From NCBI GenBank assembly GCA_010645155.1, contig CM021318.1:4347791-4411790 (forward strand): a DNA stretch of 64,000 bases, read 5' to 3'. Each line of letters opens with the position of its first letter. Position 1 is the first letter of the stretch. The position numbers and the translations under genes are program-made. Below, piece after piece: positions 1-53,600 of this stretch. Source of the stretch: Tigriopus japonicus (lineage: Eukaryota; Arthropoda; Copepoda; Harpacticoida; Harpacticidae). The notes below the pieces were generated by a model. It did not search any database. It was not told where the DNA came from and saw only the letters and a list, made by a program, of their open reading frames with translations.

Positions 1-3000
1 TCACGAGAATTTATTTCACCAAAAAACGAGGAAAGCTCCGTGTTATTGTTGGGCCTTAGAGCTGAAACAAGCAGGCCAAAGATCTCTAGCTAGGATGAGA
101 ATGGCATCAATAATGGCTCGCCATGTTGCATTCATTCCAAGCGTGGATGGAGACTTTACACACATTCACAAACATTTTGAGATGAGCTGGGGGTCACGTT
201 TTGATTATCGTCATGCTCGTGGTGAAATTCATTGAGACAAGCGAACCAAATTGTCTTGAGCGATATCTTGGTTCTCAGTCAACTTCAAGGATGTGAACTA
301 TCGTCGTTTCCCTCACTTTAAATCAAGCCGCAGTTAGTTAGACCAGCCTTCTTACTCCATCGGAATCCCATGCTTAATCGAAAGGAAACAGGAACCGGGA
401 GAACAAGAATTCCGACCAATAGATTTACGTCTATTTAACTCACGTTCAATCTTGCCGAGCTCCGCGAGAACCGCACGAAAACCGATAACTGCTTGAAGAT
501 CACAACCTTTGAGAGTCGGACGGACAAGAAAGAAAGAGGCAGAGTATGAGAAGTAATGGTCCAATTTCTGGGTTTCTCAGTGAACTTTGTCCAACATTGC
601 AAACTTTTACCGCCATCATTGTCTTGCAAACTAAATGGCAAATTATCTGTTCTGGGGAAAAACCGTACAAAAATTCAATACTCTTTCTGAACGAGATAAA
701 TGAATTTTCAGCATGAATAGTAGCTTCCACATAGTTTAATTGCTCCTATTGCCTATTGAGCTATTAGAGTCAAATGGCATTTCAAAAGGCAAAAAGTATC
801 AATCTTGCATTAAAATGAAATGAAAACCCATTGCTGATTTGAATGATAAAATTCCTGTCAGAGAAATCGTCAAGTCAAATATCAAAGTAAGTCTTGAACT
901 AGTTAACTTCAATCATTTATTGGCCTCTGTGAAAGAGGCACCCAATCAGAATGCGACGTTTTATTACTTGGCTAAAGTTTCTTCTGATTAGGATTGCTTT
1001 AAAGCCATCAGTTAAGATCTTTTGTCACCGCAGTGTGAGAAGACACTAGTCTTCATGTCATGTTCCATTTGTTATCATTGGTGGGAAAGACATTGTTCCA
1101 AATGGATGCCCCAATAACAGCCCAGAAAATCCAACTCGATTGAGTGCTTGGTGCATTATCAGATCATTAACACGTCCTTCTTCTTCTTCTCCTCCACCAA
1201 CAATATTACATTTGTGGCCGATGAACCAAACCAGTCAGTCCTGCCTTTGCCTGAAACCAAACAACACTCCCCCAAAAAGTTATTAATGAAGGCATCTGCG
1301 AGGTTCGCGAAGTACCGATCTACGGAAACGTGTGGGTCGACTGTAGTATGCATGCAGAATTGTTCAATCCTTTTTCCAACTAACTGGGCGGGTTAAAAAA
1401 AAAGTAGGGAAAAGTGGGCTTGGGTGGGCAAAGATTGGAGTGGAACCATGCAACCACAACGGCCACCACCACCATTGCCAACGTCAACAACAGTAACTTT
1501 CACGCAATGAGAACGAGTTGGAACCAAAAAACTTTCTTTTCGTGGTCGAACCACTGCGTATTTATCTCACTCCAACTTTAGGTTAGGGCATTGCCAATTA
1601 CAAGGAAATCCTTCAAAGGGCATTATCAAAGAGAGATGAAGGCTCGAGAGGGTCGAATTTGAGGAACAAATAGATGAGTTTGACCGCAACATGGTTGAAA
1701 AGTATAGTACGTGGCGTACATACAGAGTAACACTACCGTAAATAGTACTCGCCTTTCAAACTGACACCTCCCTGGGTAGGATCTGGAATATATCCATTTG
1801 CGTTCAGTCGGTTCCTACCACTTAACAATAGTCATTTCTACTTTCGGTAAGCAAATGTCTGAATGAAAAGGGTTTTTTATGTTTGGAGTTTGATTAGTTA
1901 ATTTGGCAAAGTTTCATCACTTCAAGATCCGATGATATGTCGCTTCTTGCTATTGGATTAATCCTTAAGTAAATCTACCTCAAGGTACATTTAAGATTGA
2001 GAGTGAATATAGCAATCCCGAAACACGTGACGAAGAAAGCACTCACTCACTGAGTCCTTGAATTTGCTGGAAGCCTCTTTTCGGTTTGATAGAATCTCGT
2101 GATGTGTACCATTCCAAACAACATACAAAGAAGAAATGGCACATCAACCACAAGACAGTAACCAAAAAGGTTTTGGTTGGCTTGGGAACGGGAAAAGGAA
2201 CGAAAGTACGAGGAGAAGAGAGAAATGGATCTCATATCAGTGGCAGGCAAACACTCGATCTTTGAATTGTAAAGAGTTGGAGATGGATCTGGAAGTGGTG
2301 CTCATGGCGTCTGACCTTTTTGTTATTGACCAATTGCTCGCTACATTTTCAATCTGACGGGTTTCCAATAGGAAAAAGTCAGGCCTTTATTGATCCTTCT
2401 TCTCCTCCAACAAAGAAGGGTTCTACGTAGAATGCAGACGAGAAAATTGGTAAACCGTAAGTCTATGAAAGCGTATTCCATCCGAAGGCAGGCTAGTTTT
2501 CAGAGACTTGAACCCTTTTGACCCATCTCTGATTGGACCGCGTGACTTGATACAAGTGTAACGCTGGAACAGGTCTGAGGAAGGATGGAAGATAGCTTTG
2601 TCTCAACTCTCTGTGTGTTGGGTTCGATATTGGTTGCGAGAACGAACCTCTAGGGTTTGGCGTGTGTTTCAGCAATTCAGAACTAACCCGCAACTCCCTC
2701 CATCCATCCTTCCTTCCCTAACTCACTCACACACTCACCCACTTACTCAAGCAAGCAAGCAAGCAACCAACCAACCAACCAACGATGCAACCGACCGACC
2801 GACCACCTTGGGGCCAGAGATGGCGTTTCTTCGGCTCCTTCAATTTTAGATACTCACTACTGAGAAGAAGATTGTGAAGACCCATTAGTGGAAAAAAGGC
2901 GGCTTTTATCTTTTTTCCTTTTAACCAATGGCTACAACTTTTACAACAAAGGATCTCTGACATTGGTTGTGGGTGGATCAAAAAGGATCTCGCTTGTCTT

Positions 3001-3623
3001 GCGCTGTTGAGCAAGTTGGGCGTCCTTGACTGAAAATCGTTTCTTTCGGTCCCGTTCGCCTTCTTAGCACGCTTCTTTCCTTACTCACTTGGCCTTCTTC
3101 GGTTTTTACTTCTCATCTCGATTTCATTCTTCCGCACTTATTCTTGTCAAGTGAATAAGCCAGATGAGAATCAGATCTCTGTTCCCAAGTTAGAGGGACA
3201 TTATTCGAGGACATCTTATTCGACTGTTGCCAATTTACATTTTACTCATTTAAGCGCCCCACAATAGAATAACCGATAATGAGATTTTGACGAAAATCTT
3301 GATTTCAATAAAAAAAAATCAAGCATCATAAATAGCAATGTAAGAACATTTCGACAGTCATAAATACATTGTTTGATGCATAAAGTAGGAATGGAACTAG
3401 CCTTTCTAACTCCGAGACTTAAAAAAAAGGGAACTACACTTTTCACTTCAATATAACACAAATTCCCACCCGGATCCTGTTTTTCCCATTTGCCCCCTGA
3501 CCTTTCTTCTTTCATGTGCATTCGTGTTTTGACCTCATTGAATCAACCGGTCCGTTATTTCTGGTGTTTGCGTTTCATCTAATACTCCGAAACTTCCTTG
3601 TTCTCTTCCTCGTCTCTCTTTAG
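1..3623. other. Intron upstream of the first visible channel exon
   Basis: No open frame with recognisable homology on either strand. Contains a tetranucleotide-rich patch at 2749-2804 and scattered A/T runs. It should be the intron between the domain I S4 exon (outside the window) and the S4-S5 exon at 3624. Confidence 0.6.
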
Positions 3624-45843
<42,220 letters not shown>

Positions 45844-47110
45844 AACGAATGCGTCTGAGAATTCATGGCCATATTCATCCTTATCAGCTAGATTGTATCG
45901 AATTCCAAACGTCGTGTTTTCTGTGGTCCCTATGACACCATCCTGGTTAGTAACCTATTGACTCAGTTCTGTGAGTCAAATATCTAAGATCATTTCCCTT
46001 TAACTCGAATAGTGTAATGCAGTTAGTATTTCTACCCGCCTAGCTCAGATTTGTTAATCAACAATTACATTCCAATTCTATCCCCTTCAAATTCCATTAA
46101 TGCCAATTGACAATGCATAATGCTCTATGATTTTTATTCCTTTTAGCCACATGGTACAAATCCCTGAACTCTAGTCCCCTTTGATATCTCTCTACCATTT
46201 ATGCGAATGAAGTTTCAAAAGAAGCTTTCACGCGTTTCTCAATCACCTTGATGTAATCATTTTCGAGTCAATCTTTAGCGACAGTCGCTCACTCATCTAT
46301 CGAAGCTTCATAGTACAGCAACTCAAACCATTGTGATACAAGATCGCTATTAACACAATACAAAAGACGATGACGATAATTATTACGACAATAAGAATGA
46401 TAATATTAATAATTACAGGAAAAACGAAAACACACGATGTTAGGAACCATATTAGTAACAATAATTACGACGATGCACATGACAGCAGTATATGATTTGT
46501 TTTTACTTGAGGAAATATATTTAACCTACTAGTGAACGAACTCCAAATCTTAAGTTGAGAGTACCCTTTATTTTTTCGGCTCGTCGAGGAATTGCAGGCG
46601 AAATGTTTCGCATTTCTTTTTTATTTCATTGTGTAGCCATTTACTCACACTTGAAAAGTTGTGTCCTTCAAAAAGACCAGACATTTTTTGTTTGTCACAC
46701 AGCAGTGTTCAGAAATCTAAAAAGTCTGAGGGCTTCTCTTTCCCCTTTTTGTAGGTCTAAAATTAATCACTCATAATAGGGAGATTCTACTGGTACTTCC
46801 ACAAAGTCGGTACAGTACGACCGTTGAAAACAACACAAGTTAAAAATGGTGCTGCCTTCGTGGGAGGACTTGACTTGATCACTGTTTAACTTTATATTCA
46901 CCGATGTCGCACGTGCTACAAGAAAAAGACTTAGTACATTTCTGAAAAGCTAAGATGAAAAGCTATTTGATGGTGAACGTTTCATTCACATTAAACCATT
47001 GGTTGATGAGCTAGATCAAAGCAACAACCATGGAAAGGTTGATGGACGTCATACCTACATACAGCTAGTTCAGAACATATTATGAAAGGTCTCCCTTTGT
47101 TCTTGATTAG
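45844..47110. other. Intergenic region after the channel stop
   Basis: A/T-rich, presumably including the channel 3' UTR. No clear AATAAA was found close to the stop. No gene recognised. Confidence 0.5.
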
Positions 47111-47579
47111 TAGAGCCAAGATTTTTAGGTGAAAAATTAGAAAATAATTTTTCACCTTTTTTACTGCTTTTGATGGAAAAATTTTTTTTTGCCCTTTTTA
47201 GCAAAAAAAATATTTTTTTTTTGACACTTTTTGGGACAAAAGGTTAATAAATGCCGAGATTTACAACGTGGGCGTGGTATGGTAGCCGACTGCGCCATGC
47301 AGTGTGAGGCTACTGAGGTAATCAACGGCAATAATACTTCACATTATATATTCCGATAGAAATTCAAACAGTCTCAAATAAGGATAAAAAGCGTGTCAGG
47401 TGAATCGGGATTCTCAGGGTGACCTCGGTATACTTCAACATTCCAATACGTTCACCAATGTAAGTGCTTCTATTGTAAAAGGCGCACAATAAGAACCTTT
47501 TTTTTACTTTTTTTAGTTATTTTCTTCACCTATTTACCACTTTTTTGGCTTTTTTCTTCACCTAAAAATCCTGGCTCTA
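47111..47579. mobile_element. hAT-like MITE with exact 8-bp duplication
   Basis: Ends TAGAGCCAAGATTTTTAGG and, reversed, TAGAGCCAGGATTTTTAGG. Flanked by identical TTGATTAG at 47103-47110 and 47580-47587. The interior is A/T-rich with runs of T; no ORF. Confidence 0.9.
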
Positions 47580-47949
47580 TTGATTAGGTTCAAATTTGTT
47601 CCTTTTACAGCTCAGGAGGGCCATTAATGTATCAACAAGTCAAGAAAATGGTCCTTCGTCCGGCTGATCGAGTTTGCTCGGATACGGATCAGGGACTCAA
47701 GTTTGACATTTTTGAAAAGTGTACAAACAATGAAATTCGTTTGCTTGCCACAAAATCTAACATCACATTTGAAGTACGAGGACCCATTGATTTGTTACAA
47801 AGAAGCAGATCAATAATAGGTAAAAATAGAACAGAACCAAATTTGGTGAAAAAATAGATTACATGGCGCATACGCTGTGATACCCTGTTGAAATTGTGGA
47901 CACACTTATTAATCTCGTTGGCCAAGGCACATTTTAGCTGTCAACCTCA

Positions 47950-48410
47950 ATAGAGGATTTTAAGCCAAGATTGAAAAATTTACCAATAGATGGCGTGAAA
48001 GAGGGGGCAAGTACTAAGCACTAGTGATGGAAACAATCCAATCACCAATCATTTCCACAATAGGTTGCCTAACTAGGTCTGCCAATTAGCCTCCTGAGTC
48101 CATCATCTTCTGTTGAATGCGTTGAGGGAAAATACTCTCCTCTGGAGCTTAACGCAAGTGGCACCCCTGCTTTGTTCGACTTGGGATCAGGGTCGCTATG
48201 CAAAGCGAAATGTTTCTTGATTTGTCAAGATGGTGTACTTTATAAGAGGTGGTGGCAATCCTAAAGCTAGCAACCTCATGTGAGAGAGATTGAAAGATTG
48301 GATTTTTCCATCAGTACTAAGCACTAAGCTCACAAGTCTTTTTTTTACTTGCCCAATCTTCCAAGCCATCTATTGACAAATTTTTTAAGCTTGGTTGAAA
48401 ATCCTCTATA
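47950..48410. mobile_element. Inverted-repeat element interrupted by a hAT-like MITE
   Basis: Arms 47950-48013 and 48346-48410 are inverted copies (ATAGAGGATTTT at the outer ends, CAATAGATGGC, GGGCAAGT at the inner ends). The element at 48022-48316 sits between them. Confidence 0.75.
48022..48316. mobile_element. Nested hAT-like MITE
   Basis: Ends TAGTGATGGAAACAATCC and, reversed, TACTGATGGAAAAATCC. Flanked by identical 8-bp CTAAGCAC at 48014-48021 and 48317-48324. It shares the TAGTGATGG end with the element at 43382. Confidence 0.9.
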
Positions 48411-50250
48411 ACTTTGACTTAAACGATGTTATAGTCAATAAGACGAAGGTATTTAAGATTTTGATGTTGCAATAACCCGATAAGATACTAATATAGTCGT
48501 TTCAATTGACTTCAAAGTTAGTCTGTTCCAAATTTAGCATTTTGAGGTTTGATACTTTAGGCCCTATATAAGTGAATAATGAAACAAAAAAACACCAAAC
48601 CAGAAACACATAGTTACTTACAATATGCTGAGAACTCATGTGTATCACTCTGAATGTGTTACATCAGTCAATCTTTACAATGGTGGGAACCAAACACTTA
48701 AATTATTCGAGTCTTCATTTAAAAATTCAAACTTAATCTAGCTTTGAATTAAAATTTCAAGGCTTGAAATTGCCGGCAAAGTCTTGTCAGGCAAACAAAA
48801 GCTTTGGGAAAATATACGGTCTTTCCCGTTTTGTGAGTCACTAAGTATCTTCCTCGTCTTGTTTCATCAAAATATGCAATATAATGCGCCGAGAGCTAAT
48901 CTCAGCTTTGGCTTTGAACACTGAAAAAAGCTTCAACAGTGGGCACACATTAAAAAGCAAATGAGCACCTTCCTAGGAGTACTGTGGTTCTTCCTGTCAA
49001 TGATTTTCTCCAAACAAATACCGTTACAGGTGTCCTTTTAATCAATTTCTAAACGTCGTCAAGTCCGAGTTTTTTCAATATTTATTTCGACGCCCGTTTC
49101 ATCTCAGTGCCACGAGATGTCAACCAAGTCACGAAAAAAATGTACGAATTGGTCAACAGAGCCCTTCCCCTTTAAGGCAAGACTTGCCCATTGTAGAGGG
49201 TGACTAATTTTGAAGTTGAAGTTGCCCTATAGGTCTGTAATAACTTCAAAATGAGTCAAAAATCATGATGACCTTAAAAGCTAAAATTATTTTTTGCATA
49301 CAATGATTTACCATTTCTAGTTGGCTGCCACCAAATTCAAATTATTAGGGATGTATGAGAGGCATACAAACTTACCAATGTGAAGAGCAGTTTTTAAAAA
49401 TATCTGCACGGGATGATGAGAGAAATGACGAGAGGGTGGTTTCGATCCATGAGACCAACTATTCCCGATCTCATGTAATACCTTTTAGAAGTTGGCTTTA
49501 GGTTGGTGGCAATTTATTGAAACAAAATGAGTGCCAAAATTTGGGAACGGTGAACGTCATACCGACAAGCAACATTTAACACCATGAACCTCGTGGGATT
49601 TGACCTCCTTCTACAAACAAACCTATTTATAATCCACAATGTTGTGCATTAGATGTTGAATCTGAATCAAGTTACCACAATAGAAAAATGGACAAGACGT
49701 ATATTTTCGGGCACAATTAAAAGATCTCTTATTAAATAGGCCTAACGCCGTTCCACGTTTTATTGTATTGATCTAATCTCAAATGCCCGATAACTTGGTG
49801 GTATCAGTCCCATCACTACTCTAAATACCCTCAACCTTTACCCTCAACGACCAATCTTTTTCTTATCCTTCTGTTCATTATGGCCAGGAAACAAGGAGTC
49901 GACTTGTAATCCAACTTTGACACCTCAAGTATTAATAATTGATCTTCGAGCTGGGTTTTGCTTGCTAGTTTTTGTGAAAAGTACATTAAGCATAAGATTT
50001 TAGAATAATAACTTAACAAATTCAAAAATCGACAAAAGTTGAAGTGTTTGAGTGTACACTTTCGTAAAACTGCTCCGAGTTGCCCATATTTTCAAACTTC
50101 AGTACGTTCTAAGACACGACCAATACAGATTTAAGGTATGCCTTTTTGAGTCATACAACTTGAGCTTTCTCACACAAATAATACTACGAAACTAGCGTGG
50201 TCAGTGGTCACCAAGGTTAGGTAGGTTCGAGCTTAGTCAGGAACCACTGT
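48411..50250. other. Intergenic sequence
   Basis: A/T-rich. No gene, RNA gene or element terminus recognised. Confidence 0.5.
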
Positions 50251-50254
50251 ACTT

Positions 50255-50387
50255 CAGGACGAATTTCAAAAATACACACTGGGTCCAATCATTGTACTAA
50301 AATGTGAGGTTTTTGCAACAAATATATTGTTCCGTTTAATTTTCATTGTAGTAATCGGACCCAGTGTGTATTTTGAAAGTAATCCTG
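50255..50387. repeat. Inverted repeat upstream of the annexin-like gene
   Basis: Arms at about 50255-50299 and 50349-50387 share ATACACACTGGGTCC in inverted orientation with a loop of about 50 bp. It ends about 210 bp before the ATG at 50598. Confidence 0.65.
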
Positions 50388-50597
50388 GCTTGAGCTATCC
50401 TTGGCTTAGTCCATCGAGAAAGAACGAGGTATCGAGAAAGAAGGTCCATCCTAGAGACCCTTAGTCCATCCATACGTATTGCTTGATCAGTTATCGGTGA
50501 CCATTTGTAAATTTGAAGCTCAGTTCTCATCCAACGATCAAAAATATTCCGAAAAAATAAAGTAAGTTGTCACACATAAAGTGACATTAAGAATAGT

Positions 50598-50688
50598 ATG
50601 GGCAGTGGATCGAGTAAGACAGGAAAAGATTCACCTTCACCCGAAATAAAAAACGAGGATGAGTTCCGACCAGTGAAGAATTGGGAAG
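50598..50688 (+). CDS. Annexin-like gene exon 1 (myristoylation-type N-terminus)
   Basis: Encodes MGSGSSKTGKDSPSPEIKNE to NWE; donor gtaaga, phase 1. The first ATG after an in-frame stop supports this start. Confidence 0.8.
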
Positions 50689-53600
50689 GTAAGAATATGA
50701 GTCTTTCTTATGGTTCAAAAGCTTTTTACCAATAGTGAGTTCTAGCCAGTTTAATTGTTGAAACGATCAACAAAGGTTGTGCAAAGAACGAGTTTCCTAT
50801 GAAAAGTTGCCACAATCATTATTGGCCGTAAATATGAACAATATGGAATGGCTTGTTATGTGTGCAAAGAATCAACTCCAAACTGTGAGATCTCTTTCCG
50901 ACGGTCTATAGCTACTTCGAAATTTCAAATCACAAATTTGTCTTTGCTAATAGTTGTTCCCATCGCTTGTTGTTAGAAAACTTATATTCAGGTTTGAAAA
51001 AGCTTTCTCTTTGAACGTGGCAAGTTCTTAAGAGTAATGCCATTGGTCATTCCATCAAACGGCGCCAGCTCGATCTTTATTTGAGAGGTGTTAGAATCCT
51101 TAATTAACCTGTTGTTTATTCTTAATCAGTTGGGCTAGCTTTTTTAGGTGAGGTCGTGGGATGGGTTGAGCGAACAGAGAGTGACAAGCTGCGACGAAAA
51201 GCCCTAAAGGAAGCCCCTCCGTCCATTCGCAATTCATCCCATTACAAGAAGCGTCAAGGCCCCTACGACGTCAATAACAGTGACAATGACGACAATGACG
51301 AAGAGATTGAAGATGAACTGGATCTTGACAGTCGAAGCAATAGCTCTGGCTCGGATAGGTCAGACGAATCAGTATTGAGTCAAAGTCGAGGATCATCAAG
51401 AGCAAGTGCTACGTCCAACTCTGACTCACGATCACGGGGGTCAAGCAGAAATTCGGATGATTCTGAAGATAGCCCGCTCATTAGCCGAAAAGGCTCAAAG
51501 TTTACTACCAGTCGGAAAAACTCTAAGTTTTCTAGTGTATCCAAAAATTCAAGTTATCGACGGGACTCGCGAAGTCCATCGATTTCGAGAAGTCCATCCA
51601 TCTCTCGCAGTCCGTCAATTGCTCGGGGTTCTTCTCGAATTTCGAGGTCCCTTCGTGAAAGACCTGGGTCGTCGGAGAGATCAAGGAAAAATTCGACTTC
51701 AAGATCAAGGTCGAAATCTAGGGAAATGAGCAATTTCGACATCCGTTCTCCCGGAAGGAAGCAAAAACCCGTACGCCCAAGATACAAACCCATAACAAAT
51801 TATCCGGTAAATTTTATATAATACAGAACTATTAAAAAAAAAAACGAACAAGGACTCAATATGCCGGGCAACGTAAAGAAGTATAATACGAGGGTCACGA
51901 AAGCAAGGACAGAACTTACCTTTTAAACAAACAAAAATGAGTGTTATTATCATGATCTTAAACCTGGCAGATGATTTTTGAATATTTATAAACAAGTTTT
52001 AAGTTAAAAGCTGTCATTAACCATTTTTTACAATACGAGTAGAAACTAAGCGACTTCATTGTAGGCCTAAGCAATTTGGAAGTGTAGGGATGGAAGAACA
52101 GTGGGGAAAGGTGAGGAACATGGCCTTGGCAGCAACTAGGAAATCAAAAATATTGAAATAAATGGACTAGAGGAAGAAAATGAACTGATTCTTGACACCA
52201 ATTTCAGCCAGGCCTTGTATCATCATAGACATGAGAGTACGTATGTTTGACCAATTCAAAAAAACGGACACGGTATTGTACTTTGCGAACAAAATGTATT
52301 CATAATTGTGATAACTGATAAGACTTTATGTAGGCCGCATGTTAACGCAGTTTTATTGCGTTTTAGCGCAGCTAATTCAAAAAGCGAGAGCACACAGAAT
52401 CAAGTCAGATAGACGTGCCTAGAGTATATGCTCTCGACAGCTGTTGTGTTTGAAACACAGGAGCTGGGGTGAGTTTATACTCAACAAACGTTAATCTGAC
52501 TTGATTTTGGTGTACTCTCGCTTTTTGAATTAGCTGCGTTAGCAGCCTTTGAAACAAGACAATGCAGGACCTTGTGTCACCGTGCAAATCCGCTGCTTAT
52601 GGTAACGTTCATGGTAAAAAAACTCTTTGATAAGCTCAATGTAGTTAAATGTAGTTGTGAATTGAGCTTCAAAAATCATTGGAGGGGCACATAAAATTGA
52701 TGTCAAAGGATGATTTCTCCAACGTCACATGGTTTTAGCACAATTATGACGAATCCATTTTTTCACTTTTCATTTTAACGTCTTTTAATCTAATGTTATC
52801 AAAAATGTTCATCATGTGATGTTTTGTTGAAAAAAATACTTCAATACTTGTTAAGTCATATTTTGACATACCTTAAAATGTTTGCAGCTTCCTTGATCTT
52901 GAATGTAAATGTAATGTGAACCGGTTTCATATTTGCCAACAATGTTCAACTTTGACTCCATCTCAATCTACTATTTTGGTATAAATGCAGGATTTGAAGC
53001 TCATTTCAGGTAATTTTTTACGTGTTTAACATGCCCAAAGCATTTAAACATAATTTTCTAAATAAGCACTTGGCAAAATATCGAATGAAATATGTTTCCA
53101 CTCAGGGAATGTTAGGAAATTTAAACTTGCCTATTATTGAAAACTTAATCAATTTTTAGTAGAGTTTTAGAGCTTACTTAACTATTACCTGATATGTATC
53201 AGGTATATATCCTGATACTGACTAAATATAAATCAAATGAAAATATGCTGATTGAAATTTGACAAATCTTACGGACTGTCGGTCGGTATTCAATCTATTC
53301 ATAATTTTTCTAAGGCATAAAAGGTAACTTTTGTCCAACGTCGATTTACATCATTGTAAATCAAGACTGGGGTTTTAATAGTAATCTAATGTGTATTGTT
53401 TTGTGCAGAAACCGAGACCAACTTTGAAGCCGGCCCGTGAATTCAGCGTTTTGATTGAAGCCGCAGCGCTTTTTAAGGCATGTCGAGTGATTGGCACGGA
53501 TGAAGATGCTATCATTCGCATTTTGGGAAGACACTCTTCAAAGCAGCGACAAGAAATTCGAAAAACTTTTCGTGAGGTTCATAAAAAGGTTAGTATACGA

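Noticed and set aside
1148..2357. Small plus-strand ORFs upstream of the first channel exon
   Set aside because: None resembles domain I S1-S4 or the channel N-terminus; codon content is random-looking.
47627..47857. 76-codon ORF after the hAT-like MITE
   Set aside because: Short, no homology recognised, no flanking splice sites that make a gene.
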